From contig NZ_SMZY01000001.1 in the NCBI RefSeq assembly GCF_004358755.1, forward strand, positions 1 to 64,000: DNA of 64,000 nucleotides. Direction: 5' to 3'. Below, one piece after another: positions 46,372-55,783 of this stretch (the first letter of the stretch is position 1; the number at the start of each line of letters is the position of its first letter). Position numbers and translations under genes: made by a program. This stretch comes from Peribacillus frigoritolerans. Its GTDB lineage: Bacteria > Bacillota > Bacilli > Bacillales > Bacillaceae. The notes under the pieces are model-generated. The model was not told the DNA's origin. It worked only from the letters and a program-made list of their open reading frames with translations, and ran no database searches.

Positions 46372-46400
46372 AATACGATTGAAGTATTGATAAAGTTTCA
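46372..46400 (-). promoter_or_regulatory. Predicted sigma-W promoter of ysdB
   Basis: On the minus strand TGAAAC (46400-46395), 17-base spacer beginning TTT, then CGTATT (46377-46372). It agrees with the ECF sigma-W consensus and with the known control of ysdB in B. subtilis. Confidence 0.8.
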
Positions 46401-46481
46401 GTTTTTCTTGTGTAAGTTCAGATTTTTTTTGAAGTAAAAAGGTGCAAGTGTTAAACTTGGCGAGTATAGGAGTGATAAACA

Positions 46482-46970
46482 ATGAATTTTTTGAAACTGT
46501 TTGAGATGCAGAATGATCTTGATTCGAAAATTGAAAAGCAGCACGGTTTGGAAGAAGAACCGCTGCTTGAAAAGAAAATTTTAGCTTTGCTTGTTGAGGT
46601 TGGCGAACTTGCCAATGAAACAAGATGCTTTAAATTTTGGAGTTTAAAGCATCCGGCTGAAGCAAGCGTTATTCTTGAGGAGTATGTGGATGGCATACAT
46701 TTCATTCTATCCCTTGGAATTGAAATAGGCGTGACAGACGGTGTTGAGTTTGATCTGGCCGCTGATGAGAATTCCTTAACAGCCCATTTTGTCCTTGTTT
46801 ATGAGAAAATTGCGCAGTTTGAAAAAAGCCGTTCAGAAGCACACTATCTAGAACTGTTTCGGCAGTATCTTTTGCTCGGAGAAGCTCTTGGCTTTTCACC
46901 TGAAGAGATTGAGGCTGCTTATGTTAAAAAAAATGAAGTCAATCACGATCGACAAAAACAAGGGTATTGA
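46482..46970 (+). CDS. Dimeric dUTP diphosphatase, all-alpha NTP-PPase fold
   Basis: A 162-residue all-helical protein of the MazG-like superfamily, dimeric dUTPase branch, which hydrolyses dUTP to dUMP and keeps uracil out of DNA. The metal-binding residues are present as EVGELANE (E39, E42, E46) and EEYVD (E67, D70), with KFWS between them. AGGAGTG seven bases upstream fixes ATG 46482. It is not the trimeric beta-fold dUTPase. Neighbours are unrelated. Confidence 0.88.
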   Translation: MNFLKLFEMQNDLDSKIEKQHGLEEEPLLEKKILALLVEVGELANETRCFKFWSLKHPAEASVILEEYVDGIHFILSLGIEIGVTDGVEFDLAADENSLTAHFVLVYEKIAQFEKSRSEAHYLELFRQYLLLGEALGFSPEEIEAAYVKKNEVNHDRQKQGY

Positions 46971-47034
46971 GAATTTTTGAATTACTTTCCAGCGTCTAGT
47001 ATAATAGTAATTAGTAAAAGAGGGGGGTAAACTG

Positions 47035-48120
47035 ATGGTGAAATTAGACGAAACACTGCAGATGCTGAAAGATTTAACAGATGCAAAAGGAATTCCCGGC
47101 AACGAAAGAGAGCCGAGAGAAGTCATGAAGAAATACATAACGGCATATGCCGATGAAGTAACAACAGACGGTCTTGGGAGCTTAATAGCCAAAAAAACAG
47201 GCAAAGAAGGCGGCCCGAAAATTATGGTTGCTGGTCATTTAGATGAAGTAGGCTTTATGGTTACCAAAATAGATGATAAAGGATTTCTCCGTTTTCAGCC
47301 TGTAGGCGGATGGTGGTCTCAGGTCATGCTCGCACAGCGTGTGACGATCAGCACCAAAAAAGGGGACGTGACTGGTGTGATCGGATCTAAACCGCCGCAC
47401 ATTCTTCCTCCTGAAGCAAGAAAAAAACCGGTCGATATTAAAGATATGTTTATTGATATCGGTGCATCAAGCCGTGAGGAAGCGATGGAGTTCGGGGTCT
47501 TGCCTGGAGATCAGATCGTTCCTTATTTTGAATTCACAGTTATGAACAATGATAAGATGCTCCTCGCGAAAGCGTGGGATAACCGCATCGGCTGTGCAAT
47601 AGCAATTGATGTCCTTAAAGGACTGAAAGACGCAGACCATCCAAATGTTGTTTATGGGGTCGGAACGATTCAGGAGGAAGTAGGCCTACGCGGAGCGCGT
47701 ACTTCAGCACACGTGATTCAGCCTGATATCGGTTTTGGTGTCGATGTGGGGATTGCAGGCGATACACCTGGAATTACAGAGAAAGAAGCTTCAAGTAAAA
47801 TGGGAGAAGGCCCGCAGATTATTCTTTATGATGCATCAATGGTATCTCATAAAGGACTGCGTGACTTTGTTGTCGGGGTTGCCGATGAACTCAGTATTCC
47901 ATACCAATTTGACGCGATTGCAGGCGGCGGAACAGATTCAGGTGCCATTCATATGACAGCAAACGGTGTACCTGCGCTTTCTATTACAATTGCAACGAGA
48001 TACATTCACTCTCATGCAGCTATGCTTCATCGCGATGATTATGAAAATGCAGTAAAACTGATTACTGAGGTTATTAAACGTCTGGACGAAGAAACTGTTA
48101 ATACAATTACCTTCGATTAA
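47035..48120 (+). CDS. ysdC: M42-family metallo-aminopeptidase YsdC
   Basis: A 361-residue member of the M42 glutamyl aminopeptidase/tetrahedral aminopeptidase family (often mislabelled endoglucanase). Metal ligands and catalytic residues are intact: AGHLDEVG (H68, D70), AWDNRIGC, the catalytic pair [21 protein letters not shown], and the final His in [11 protein letters not shown]. It probably trims cytoplasmic peptides. AGAGGGGG precedes ATG 47035. A bidirectional terminator separates it from sspI. Confidence 0.93.
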   Translation: MVKLDETLQMLKDLTDAKGIPGNEREPREVMKKYITAYADEVTTDGLGSLIAKKTGKEGGPKIMVAGHLDEVGFMVTKIDDKGFLRFQPVGGWWSQVMLAQRVTISTKKGDVTGVIGSKPPHILPPEARKKPVDIKDMFIDIGASSREEAMEFGVLPGDQIVPYFEFTVMNNDKMLLAKAWDNRIGCAIAIDVLKGLKDADHPNVVYGVGTIQEEVGLRGARTSAHVIQPDIGFGVDVGIAGDTPGITEKEASSKMGEGPQIILYDASMVSHKGLRDFVVGVADELSIPYQFDAIAGGGTDSGAIHMTANGVPALSITIATRYIHSHAAMLHRDDYENAVKLITEVIKRLDEETVNTITFD

Positions 48121-48126
48121 TTTTAA

Positions 48127-48160
48127 AAATGCTGGGCAGATTGCCCAGCATTTATTTCTT
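48127..48160. terminator. Bidirectional terminator between ysdC and sspI
   Basis: Stem AAATGCTGGGCA/TGCCCAGCATTT, 12 bp perfect, with A-rich and T-rich flanks. Confidence 0.85.
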
Positions 48161-48364
48161 CTTTAAACCTTCTTCAAGAATCGTCAGCATTTCATTTTTC
48201 TCATCCTCGCTTGAATTCTGCCAGATTACCTCGAACAGAACGCCTAGGCCAGGAAGCATTTTTTCTTCTCCGTTTTGAATGGCATCTACAATCGTATCCT
48301 CCAGCTGACCTTGATCATTGCCGGATACATTTGAGATGATGGCATTTCTTAAATTTAAATCCAT
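48152..48364 (-). CDS. sspI: Small acid-soluble spore protein SspI
   Basis: A 70-residue minor small acid-soluble protein made in the forespore. [30 protein letters not shown] and [17 protein letters not shown] match SspI. The start at 48364 is chosen because GGAG lies eight bases upstream and the family starts MDLNLR; GTG 48373 and ATG 48367 are alternatives. Sigma-G control is expected, but I could not find a convincing sigma-G promoter. It shows that the organism forms spores. Confidence 0.94.
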   Translation of the reverse strand: MDLNLRNAIISNVSGNDQGQLEDTIVDAIQNGEEKMLPGLGVLFEVIWQNSSEDEKNEMLTILEEGLKKK

Positions 48365-48535
48365 CATTATCACTCCACATCTTATAATATTTACCTATCC
48401 ATATCCTGTGTTATTTTGTGTTTTTTATGTATGTTTTATAAGATATAATATAGAAAAGCTGGACAAGTGATAAAAGTGATTTCAGAATCACGTAATTATA
48501 TAGAAGAAATGCAGCAGTAAAGGAGCAGTATACTC

Positions 48536-49294
48536 GTGAAACGAATTGAATCTGTGCAAAATCAGAAGGTTAAGCAATGGCGTAAATTACATACAAAAAA
48601 AGAACGTGACACAACAAATACATTTTTAATTGAAGGCTTGCATTTAGTAGAAGAAGCCTTAAAGGATAAATCTGTGATTAAAGAATTGATTATTTCAGAA
48701 GAAGCGGCCATTCCATCCCACTGGAATGCGGATGACCTGTCAATTACATATGTCACTAAAGAAATCATGAAAGCTATCTCAGAAACGGAATCGCCTCAGG
48801 GTGCAGCCGCAGTCTGTGTTCAATCAGAAAAGCACGAAATCACTGCCTGGAAAAAGGTTGTGCTGATAGATGCAATCCAGGACCCTGGCAATTTAGGGAC
48901 AATCATCCGGACTGCAGATGCTGCAGGCATGGATGGAGTCATACTTGGTGAAGGGACAGTTGATGCATACAATTCTAAAGTTGTCCGTTCCAGTCAGGGA
49001 TCAATCTTTCACATTCCAATTGTAAAAAGGAAATTGAATGAGGCAATCTCAGAGCTTAAACAGCAAAAAGTCTCCATATACGGAACCTCGCTCCAAAATG
49101 GTGTTGATTACCGCCAAACGGAAGCAGCAGCTTCGTTTGGCCTGCTCATTGGCAATGAGGGAAGCGGAGTAAATAAAGAATATCTACAGCTCACTGATCA
49201 AAATCTGTACATTCCAATCCTCGGAAAAGCGGAATCCCTCAATGCGGGGATTGCAGCGGGAATTCTTATGTATCACTGTATAGGGAATCAATAA
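48536..49294 (+). CDS. ysgA: TrmH/SpoU-family RNA 2'-O-methyltransferase YsgA
   Basis: A 252-residue SPOUT methyltransferase. An N-terminal substrate-binding domain (about 1-95, TFLIEGLHLVEEAL) is followed by the knotted catalytic domain with motif 1 (DAIQDPGNLGTIIRTADAAG), motif 2 (LLIGNEGSGV) and motif 3 (IPILGKAESLNAGIAAGILMY). The RNA target (rRNA or tRNA) cannot be told from sequence. It starts at GTG 48536 after AAAGGAG. Just after its stop begins the tandem repeat array, so no ordinary terminator is seen; the repeats themselves may terminate it. Confidence 0.93.
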   Translation: MKRIESVQNQKVKQWRKLHTKKERDTTNTFLIEGLHLVEEALKDKSVIKELIISEEAAIPSHWNADDLSITYVTKEIMKAISETESPQGAAAVCVQSEKHEITAWKKVVLIDAIQDPGNLGTIIRTADAAGMDGVILGEGTVDAYNSKVVRSSQGSIFHIPIVKRKLNEAISELKQQKVSIYGTSLQNGVDYRQTEAAASFGLLIGNEGSGVNKEYLQLTDQNLYIPILGKAESLNAGIAAGILMYHCIGNQ

Positions 49295-49303
49295 GGGCGG
49301 AGT

Positions 49304-49795
49304 TTTGGCAGCTCCGCCTCCTAGCCCCTCGGTCAGAACAAAATCCCCGAAAAAGGCAAAACCGGCCTTTTCCGGTGATTTCTTATCTGCCTGTCGGGTC
49401 TGACCAGTCGGCTCCGCTTTTCGGTGTTGTCTAGCTCCGCCTCCTAGCCCCTCGGTCAGAACAAAATCCCCGAAAAAGGCAAAACCGACCTTTTCCGGTG
49501 ATTTCTTATCTGCCTGTCGGGTCTGACCAGTCGGCTCCGCTTTTCGGTGTTGTCTAGCTCCATCGCCCAACTCCTCGGCCAGAACGGATCAGAAAGTATT
49601 GGCAAAAAGCGCCTTTTCTGTCGGATCCTTATCTGTCTGCCTGCGCTAACCGGGCGATTCCGCTTTTCGGTGGTGTCTAGCTCCGCCTCCTAGCCCCTCG
49701 GCCAGAACAAAATCCCCGAAAAAGGCAAAACCGGCCTTTTCCGGTGATTTCTTATCTGTCTGTCGGGCCTAAACAGTCGGCTCCGCTTTTCGGTG
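49304..49795. repeat. Tandem array of four 123-bp palindromic repeat units
   Basis: Units at 49304-49426, 49427-49549, 49550-49672 and 49673-49795, each exactly 123 bases. Units 1, 2 and 4 share the hairpin CCCCGAAAAAGGC/GGCCTTTTCCGG; unit 3 is a different subtype (GGATCAGAAAGTATTGGC/GCGCCTTTTCTGTCGGATCC). Conserved outside parts: CTAGCTCC, CCTCGG(C/T)CAGAAC, CTTATCTG(C/T)CTG, CCGCTTTTCGG. In units 1 and 2 GGTCAGA pairs with TCTGACC. The array fills the ysgA-pheS gap up to the pheS promoter. Confidence 0.92.
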
Positions 49796-49824
49796 TTGCA
49801 TGAACAATTTCTTTTCATTATAAT
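49796..49824 (+). promoter_or_regulatory. Predicted sigma-A promoter of pheST
   Basis: TTGCAT (49796-49801), 17-base spacer, TATAAT (49819-49824). The -35 begins at the base after the last repeat unit; its TTG corresponds to the first three bases of a repeat unit. Confidence 0.75.
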
Positions 49825-49834
49825 AAGATACAGT

Positions 49835-50104
49835 TACATACTCTAACAGCGATGATAGAGAAGAGTAGTTTACGGGAGCGTCAATCAGGGAGAAAATGCC
49901 GGTGACTGAGAGCATTTTTTTGACTGCGGTAAATGAATTCACCTCTTTAGCTGGCATCAGGACCATTCGGCTTTTGAATGTAAAGGTGTTCCGGATCAAT
50001 TCCGTTATCTTAGAACGAAGTGAACAGCTTATGTTTTTGGGCTGTTAACAAGGGTGGTACCGCGATATTCAACTCGTCCCTTTTTTGGGCGGGTTTTTTA
50101 TTTT
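49835..50104 (+). ncRNA. T-box leader of pheS-pheT (phenylalanine)
   Basis: T-box sequence AACAAGGGTGGTACCGCG at 50047-50064 and terminator ACTCGTCCC/GGGCGGGT (50072-50097) plus T's. In stem I, AGAAGAG (near 49859-49865) pairs with CTCTTT (49944-49949); the triplet before the conserved A is TTC (49938-49940), a phenylalanine codon. Uncharged tRNA-Phe would allow readthrough into pheS. Confidence 0.92.
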
Positions 50105-50146
50105 GGAAAAAAATGATCATTCATTTGAAATAAAGGAGGAAACAGT

Positions 50147-51181
50147 ATGCAGGAACAACTGAAACAGCTTCAGTTAGAAGCACTTGAAAAAATACAAACA
50201 GCAAATGATTTAAAAAGCCTGAATGACATCCGTGTCTCATACTTAGGCAAAAAAGGACCGATCACAGAAGCGCTGCGCGGTATGGGGAAACTATCTGCAG
50301 AAGAGCGTCCGTTAATGGGGGCCCTTGCAAATGAGGTCCGTGAAAGCATTGCGACGAGCATTGCAGCAAAACAGGAAGGCCTGGAGGAAGCTGCGGTCGA
50401 GGAAAAACTGGCTGCAGAAACAATCGATGTGACTCTTCCTGGACGTCCGGTTCGAGCTGGTAACCATCATCCTATTACAGCAGTTATTGAAGAAATTGAA
50501 GATCTGTTCCTTGGTATGGGTTATTCAGTTGAAGAGGGTCCTGAAGTTGAAACAGATTACTTTAACTTTGAAGCATTGAATCTTCCAAAAGGGCATCCTG
50601 CTCGTGATATGCAGGATTCGTTCTATATTACAGATGAAACACTGCTTCGTACACATACATCTCCTGTTCAGGCCAGAACGATGCAAAAGTACAAAGGTCA
50701 AGGGCCTGTTAAAATCATTTGTCCGGGTAAAGTGTACCGCCGCGACAACGACGATGCGACACATTCCCATCAATTCACTCAAATTGAAGGGTTAGTAATC
50801 GATGAAAACATCAGCATGAGCGATTTAAAAGGAACACTGGAAGCCTTTGCTAAAAAGATGTTTGGAGAAGACCGCGAAATTCGTTTGCGTCCAAGCTTTT
50901 TCCCATTTACAGAGCCTTCAGTAGAGATTGATGTTTCATGCTTTGCATGTGGAGGTCATGGGTGCAATGTTTGTAAAGGCACTGGCTGGATTGAAATTTT
51001 AGGTGCAGGAATGGTTCATCCTAACGTTCTTGAAATGGCTGGATTTGACTCGAAAAAATACAGCGGATTTGCATTTGGAATGGGTCCTGAGCGCATTGCC
51101 ATGCTGAAATACGGCATTGACGATATTCGCCACTATTACACAAATGATGTTCGTTTCTTAAAACAATTTAAAAGAGCATAA
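50147..51181 (+). CDS. pheS: Phenylalanyl-tRNA synthetase alpha subunit
   Basis: Catalytic subunit of the (alpha-beta)2 class II enzyme. The 344 residues comprise an N-terminal coiled coil (about 1-85) and the catalytic domain with [26 protein letters not shown] (motif 2 region), the C-x2-C-type insert [17 protein letters not shown], and motif 3 [22 protein letters not shown] precedes ATG 50147. Cotranscribed with pheT. Confidence 0.97.
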   Translation: MQEQLKQLQLEALEKIQTANDLKSLNDIRVSYLGKKGPITEALRGMGKLSAEERPLMGALANEVRESIATSIAAKQEGLEEAAVEEKLAAETIDVTLPGRPVRAGNHHPITAVIEEIEDLFLGMGYSVEEGPEVETDYFNFEALNLPKGHPARDMQDSFYITDETLLRTHTSPVQARTMQKYKGQGPVKIICPGKVYRRDNDDATHSHQFTQIEGLVIDENISMSDLKGTLEAFAKKMFGEDREIRLRPSFFPFTEPSVEIDVSCFACGGHGCNVCKGTGWIEILGAGMVHPNVLEMAGFDSKKYSGFAFGMGPERIAMLKYGIDDIRHYYTNDVRFLKQFKRA

Positions 51182-51195
51182 AGGGAGGTTTACCG

Positions 51196-53610
51196 ATGTT
51201 TGTTTCATATAAATGGCTGCAGAATTACGTTGATCTCAGCGGAATATCAGCAGAAGAACTGGCAGAAAAAATCACTAGAAGCGGGATTGAAGTTGAAGGT
51301 GTTGAAACACTGAACGAAGGCATGAGCGGTGTAGTAATTGGTCATGTGCTTGAAAAAGAACAGCATCCGAATGCTGATAAGCTGAATAAATGCTTAGTAG
51401 ATGTCGGAGGAGAACTGCCTGTGCAGATCATTTGCGGTGCTGCAAATGTTGATAAAGGCCAAAAAGTGGCGGTAGCAACTGTGGGTGCCGTTCTTCCTGG
51501 AAACTTTAAGATTAAAAAAGCTAAGCTGCGCGGCGAAGAATCAAACGGAATGATTTGTTCTTTGCAGGAGCTCGGAATTGAGTCAAAGCTTGTGGCAAAA
51601 GAATTTTCAGAAGGGATTTTCGTTTTCCCGAATGACGTTCAGCCAGGTGCAGATGCTCTTGCTGAGCTAAGCCGAGATGATCAGATTCTTGAGCTTGGAT
51701 TAACACCTAACCGTTCAGATTGCTTAAGCATGCTTGGTGTCGCACACGAAGTAGCTGCGATTTTAGGAAGAAGTGTCACATATCCGGACCTTACACATGT
51801 TGAAGCTTCTGAAAAGGCTGCAGATTATATTTCAGTATCAGTCCAGGCAAAAGAAGAGAATCCATTATATGTAGCGAAAGTGATCCGCAATGTGCGTATT
51901 GCACCATCACCTCTATGGCTTCAAACGCGGTTAATGGCAGCAGGAATTCGTCCGCATAATAATGTTGTGGATATTACCAACTATGTATTAATTGAATACG
52001 GTCAGCCTTTGCATGCCTTTGACTATGACCGCTTAGGTTCAAAAGAAATTCTTGTCCGTCTTGCTGAAGCTTCCGAAGAAATCGTCACACTGGATGGTCA
52101 AAAACGTATCCTGACTTCTGAACATCTTGTTATTACAAATGGAAAAGAGCCTGTTGCTCTTGCAGGCGTGATGGGCGGAGAAAATTCTGAAGTTCATTCA
52201 GATACAACAACGATCCTGCTTGAGTCTGCGTACTTTAATGGTCAAACTGTCAGAAAAGCTTCTAAAGATCATGGCCTCCGAAGTGAAGCAAGTGCCCGTT
52301 TTGAAAAAGGCGTTGATCCAAACCGTGTGCGCGCTGCAGCAGAACGTGCAGCACAATTAATGATTGAGCTTGCAGGCGGTGAGGTTCTTAATGGATCTGC
52401 AGAAGTAAACTACTTAGAGGCAGAACCGGCTGTAGTCGGCATTCATGCAGATAAAATCAACAAAGTGCTTGGAATGAACATTTCAGTTAATGAAATTCAG
52501 TCGATTTTCACTCGACTTGGCTTTGAAGTCAAGGAAGATAACGGAACATTTACGGTTACAGTTCCGACAAGACGCGGAGATATTGCGATTGAAGAAGATT
52601 TAATTGAAGAAGTAGCCAGACTGTATGGCTATGATAATATTCCTTCCACATTCCCTGTCAGTGCATCTTCACCAGGCAGACTGACTGAATATCAGTCTAA
52701 CCGCCGCAAAGCCCGCCGGTACTTAGAAGGAGCAGGCTTGTACCAGGCGATTACCTATTCATTAACAAGCGAAGAAAAAGCATCTCAATTTGCTCTTGAA
52801 GCATCAGACTATACTCGTCTTGCTATGCCGATGAGCGAAGAGCGCAGCGTGCTCCGCTTAAGCTTGGTTCCGCATTTGCTGGAAACACTGAAATACAATC
52901 TTGCACGTCAAAATGACCAAGTTGCGCTTTATGAAATGAGCTCGGTTTTCATTTCAAAGGGAGCAGGCGAACAGCCTGTTGAAAAAGAACGGTTAAGCGG
53001 TGCTGTTACTGGTTTTTGGCATTTAAATCAATGGCAGGGCGAAAAGAAGCCGGTAGATTTCTATGTAGTAAAAGGAATTCTTGATGGATTGTTTGATGTT
53101 CTTGGATTGAAAGAGCAGATCACATACAAACAGGCTAAGCGCGATGGGCTTCACCCGGGACGTACGGCTGAAATCTTGCTTAATGGCCAAACTGCCGGAT
53201 TCATCGGCCAAGTTCATCCAAAACTTCAAAAACAAATGGACCTGACTGAAACCTATGTATTTGAACTAGCCCTACAGCAGCTATTGGAAACGAATCTGGA
53301 AGAATTAAAGTTTTCTGTGATTCCTCGTTTCCCTTCAATGACACGGGATATTGCCCTTGTTGTTGACAGAGGAATTGTTGCAGGCGATCTTCAAGAAACG
53401 ATTTCTGAAGCAGGCGGCAAGCTTCTAAAAGAAGTTTCTGTATTTGACTTATATGAAGGCGATAGACTGGAAGAAAATAAGAAGTCGCTTGCCTTCTCTC
53501 TGCGCTATTTCGACCCTGAACGCACATTAACAGACGAGGAAGTAGCGAAGGCTCATGAGAAAGTGCTTCGTGCTGTTGAAGAGAAATATGCAGCGGTGCT
53601 GAGAGGTTAA
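51196..53610 (+). CDS. pheT: Phenylalanyl-tRNA synthetase beta subunit
   Basis: The 804-residue large subunit: EMAP-like tRNA-binding domain (about 40-150, [18 protein letters not shown]), B3/B4 editing domain (about 205-390, with [16 protein letters not shown]), B5 domain, a class II-like core, and the C-terminal ferredoxin-fold anticodon-binding domain ([17 protein letters not shown]). AGGGAGGT precedes ATG 51196, 14 bases after pheS. A long hairpin terminator follows. Confidence 0.97.
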   Translation: MFVSYKWLQNYVDLSGISAEELAEKITRSGIEVEGVETLNEGMSGVVIGHVLEKEQHPNADKLNKCLVDVGGELPVQIICGAANVDKGQKVAVATVGAVLPGNFKIKKAKLRGEESNGMICSLQELGIESKLVAKEFSEGIFVFPNDVQPGADALAELSRDDQILELGLTPNRSDCLSMLGVAHEVAAILGRSVTYPDLTHVEASEKAADYISVSVQAKEENPLYVAKVIRNVRIAPSPLWLQTRLMAAGIRPHNNVVDITNYVLIEYGQPLHAFDYDRLGSKEILVRLAEASEEIVTLDGQKRILTSEHLVITNGKEPVALAGVMGGENSEVHSDTTTILLESAYFNGQTVRKASKDHGLRSEASARFEKGVDPNRVRAAAERAAQLMIELAGGEVLNGSAEVNYLEAEPAVVGIHADKINKVLGMNISVNEIQSIFTRLGFEVKEDNGTFTVTVPTRRGDIAIEEDLIEEVARLYGYDNIPSTFPVSASSPGRLTEYQSNRRKARRYLEGAGLYQAITYSLTSEEKASQFALEASDYTRLAMPMSEERSVLRLSLVPHLLETLKYNLARQNDQVALYEMSSVFISKGAGEQPVEKERLSGAVTGFWHLNQWQGEKKPVDFYVVKGILDGLFDVLGLKEQITYKQAKRDGLHPGRTAEILLNGQTAGFIGQVHPKLQKQMDLTETYVFELALQQLLETNLEELKFSVIPRFPSMTRDIALVVDRGIVAGDLQETISEAGGKLLKEVSVFDLYEGDRLEENKKSLAFSLRYFDPERTLTDEEVAKAHEKVLRAVEEKYAAVLRG

Positions 53611-53624
53611 ATATATAAACAAAC

Positions 53625-53666
53625 AAAAAAAGCAATGAAATCCATTTGGATTCCATTGCTTTTTTT
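53625..53666. terminator. Bidirectional terminator between pheT and rnhC
   Basis: AAAAAAAGCAATG (53625-53637) pairs with CATTGCTTTTTTT (53654-53666); inner ATCC/GGAT extends the stem. Confidence 0.9.
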
Positions 53667-53675
53667 CTTATTTTT

Positions 53676-53780
53676 CTAGCTCCTCGGCCAGAACAAATTC
53701 ACCCAAAAAGTCAAAACCGGACTTTTTGGGTGAATTCTTATCTGTCTGTCGGAGCTAAACAGTCGGTTCCGCTTTTCGTG
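53676..53780. repeat. Single copy of the repeat family between pheT and rnhC
   Basis: Conserved left part CTAGCTCCTCGGCCAGAAC and right part CTTATCTGTCTGTCGGAGCT, ending CCGCTTTTCG. The central hairpin is unlike the other copies: AATTCACCCAAAAAGTC pairs perfectly with GGACTTTTTGGGTGAATT around an A-rich loop, and AGCTCC/GGAGCT closes the outer stem. Confidence 0.88.
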
Positions 53781-53784
53781 TTAT

Positions 53785-54720
53785 CTATCGTTTTTTCTTG
53801 GCAGCCAATTTTTTTGCTTTATCCGTATTGGCAAAATGAAACTTTGTTAAGTTTTTTAATGTGACTTCACCTTTTTTAATAATAATGGCCGCTGCCGCTT
53901 CGTCAACCTTTGCTCCAGCACCTTTAGGGAGTATCATCCCGGCTTTTTCAGACAGACGATCCATCTCCTTGAGGAAAGCATATCTTGCCAAAATGGAAGC
54001 TGCTGCAACCGCCAGGTGGATTCCTTCTGCTTTTGTACTGAAAAAAGTATTTTCTTTACGGTAGGAAATTCCGCTAAGATGCTTGAAATACATGGAAGGC
54101 TCTGCAAACTGATCGATTAAAACCCCTTCAGGCATTTCAGGTGCGATCTTATCGTAAAGTTTGTTGATGGCCTGATTATGAAGGATGGCCTTCATTTTCC
54201 CCTGTGACATTCCTGTGCTTTGCAGCTGATTGTATTTTTCATTATGCAGAACCAGCAGGCTGTAAGGAATGAGAGAAAGAAGATCTTTGGCAATGGCCGT
54301 AATTTGTCTATCATTCAGATGTTTTGAATCTTTCACGCCTAATTCCTGAAGCAGGGGAATCTGTTCTTTTTTCACATAGGCTGCTACAACAGTAATCGGC
54401 CCAAAGAAATCGCCTGTTCCGACTTCATCCGAACCTATAATGGAGAGAGTTGATATGTTCGCCGGCGGACTAAAAACAGTAAGAGGCTTCGAAGGTTTCT
54501 TAGTAGTCTTTTGCTCAGGCTTTGACCACTTTTCTGCTTCTTCTGCCGCCAGATTGCCCTGAAACAGAACTTTGCCTGACTTATAGGCAGTAATGGTACA
54601 CCCGTTTGATTTAGCAGTAAATACAGCACCCGGGGGGAGCTTTGAGCCTAGATCCGAAGAGTAGTAGGATTTCATTTTCAGGATGGTAGGCTGATCAATT
54701 TTAATAACGGCATTGGACAA
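53785..54720 (-). CDS. rnhC: Ribonuclease HIII
   Basis: Cleaves the RNA strand of RNA/DNA hybrids, preferring long ribonucleotide tracts such as R-loops. The 311 residues comprise an N-terminal substrate-binding (TBP-like) domain (about 1-85), a linker rich in Lys/Pro, and a type 2 RNase H core with GSDEVGTGDFFGP (D98, E99) and DSKHL. The GTG of the RNase HII motif is present in EVGTGD as expected for HIII. It starts at TTG 54720, seven bases after GAGGTG. Divergent from zapA. Confidence 0.95.
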   Translation of the reverse strand: MSNAVIKIDQPTILKMKSYYSSDLGSKLPPGAVFTAKSNGCTITAYKSGKVLFQGNLAAEEAEKWSKPEQKTTKKPSKPLTVFSPPANISTLSIIGSDEVGTGDFFGPITVVAAYVKKEQIPLLQELGVKDSKHLNDRQITAIAKDLLSLIPYSLLVLHNEKYNQLQSTGMSQGKMKAILHNQAINKLYDKIAPEMPEGVLIDQFAEPSMYFKHLSGISYRKENTFFSTKAEGIHLAVAAASILARYAFLKEMDRLSEKAGMILPKGAGAKVDEAAAAIIIKKGEVTLKNLTKFHFANTDKAKKLAAKKKR

Positions 54721-54759
54721 GAGATGACACCTCTTTTAAAATATGATTGATACTAGATA

Positions 54760-54787
54760 TTGATTGGCATTATCTTTCCATTATACT
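54760..54787 (+). promoter_or_regulatory. Predicted sigma-A promoter of zapA-yshB
   Basis: TTGATT (54760-54765), 16-base spacer, TATACT (54782-54787). Confidence 0.6.
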
Positions 54788-54839
54788 AGATATCATGTTA
54801 TGATAAAGATTAGGATTCTCAAGAATGGAGGATTTTTCG

Positions 54840-55097
54840 TTGGATAACCACTCAAAAAAGAAAACGACAGTTGATATATATGGACAGCAATTTTCAATAG
54901 TAGGCACGGAGAGCACAAGTCATGTGCGCCTGGTGGCTTCTATTGTTGATGATAAAATGCGTGAAATCAGCAGCAAAAGTCCTAATCTGGATATTAATAA
55001 GCTGGCAGTTTTAACTGCAGTGAATGTTGTGCATGACTATTTAAAATTAAGAGATGAATTTGAAAAACTAGAGAAACAAATCATAGAAAAGGATTGA
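54840..55097 (+). CDS. zapA: Cell division protein ZapA
   Basis: Small coiled-coil protein that promotes FtsZ bundling at the division site. The 85-residue protein matches ZapA ([46 protein letters not shown]) and ends in a coiled coil. TTG 54840 is chosen as start because GGAGG is seven bases upstream and the length then equals the family; ATG 54825 overlaps that ribosome binding site. yshB follows after eight bases. Confidence 0.92.
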   Translation: MDNHSKKKTTVDIYGQQFSIVGTESTSHVRLVASIVDDKMREISSKSPNLDINKLAVLTAVNVVHDYLKLRDEFEKLEKQIIEKD

Positions 55098-55105
55098 CGC
55101 GGTAA

Positions 55106-55648
55106 ATGCTTGATATTGCACTTTTCATCATTTTGGCCATGGGCCTGCTAGTCGGATTAAAACGCGGCTTTATTCTTCAATTCATACATCTTACAGGATT
55201 TATCATCGCCTATATTGTAGCATACAAATACTTTGGTGTTTTAGCGCCAAAGTTAGAGCTGTGGGTTCCTTATCCATCGCTTGGCGATAGCGGATCCGCG
55301 ATATCCTTTTTTACAGGCGGAAATCTTGAAGATGCTTACTATAGAGCGGTAGCGTTTGTTATTTTATTTATCGGCACAAAGATCTTGCTGCAGGTAGTAG
55401 GATCTATGCTTGATTTTGTTACATACCTTCCAATTCTTAAACAGCTGAATAAATGGGCTGGCGCCATCTTAGGATTTCTCGAAATCTATTTAATCCTTTT
55501 CATCTTGCTGTTCATTGGCGGGCTTCTCCCTATTCCGGAAGTCCAGTCAGCAATGGGGGATTCAGGTCTTGCAAAGGTTATCGTTCATCACACGCCGTAT
55601 TTTTCTGATAAAGTTCAGGAATTATGGCTGCAATATGCACCGAATTAA
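55106..55648 (+). CDS. yshB: CvpA-family membrane protein YshB
   Basis: A 180-residue membrane protein with four predicted helices, matching the CvpA/colicin V production family (MLDIALFIILAMGLLVGLKRGFILQFIHL, then LPILKQLNKWAGAILGFLEIYLILF). Function in Bacillus is not known; position after zapA hints at envelope or division. No strong ribosome binding site lies at ATG 55106, but AAAGGA is 14 bases upstream and translation may be coupled to zapA. A terminator overlaps the stop codon. Confidence 0.88.
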   Translation: MLDIALFIILAMGLLVGLKRGFILQFIHLTGFIIAYIVAYKYFGVLAPKLELWVPYPSLGDSGSAISFFTGGNLEDAYYRAVAFVILFIGTKILLQVVGSMLDFVTYLPILKQLNKWAGAILGFLEIYLILFILLFIGGLLPIPEVQSAMGDSGLAKVIVHHTPYFSDKVQELWLQYAPN

Positions 55649-55677
55649 CTTCTCCTCCAATTAGGAGAAGTTTTTTT
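55647..55677 (+). terminator. Intrinsic terminator of zapA-yshB
   Basis: Perfect 10-bp stem AACTTCTCCT/AGGAGAAGTT, then seven T's. Confidence 0.9.
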
Positions 55678-55783
55678 GGTAAAAGGTCTTTTCTCCCTTT
55701 GTTGTACTTTTGGAGAAAATATTTGTATCATTTTAATTGAGCCCCAATAGATGGAAAACGACTTGACCCGAGGTGAAGGAACA

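Noticed and set aside
48374-48430. Sigma-G promoter of sspI
   Set aside because: Expected from biology, but no pair of elements fits well enough to annotate.
49184-49570. Minus-strand open frame across the repeat array, with a 41-residue repeated peptide (ARQHRKAEPTGQTRQADKK)
   Set aside because: It stays open because the repeat unit is 123 bases, divisible by three. There is no ribosome binding site, and it overlaps ysgA on the other strand. It is a by-product of the array.
49304-49795. CRISPR array
   Set aside because: The unit is 123 bases, the units are contiguous without unique spacers, and no cas genes are near.
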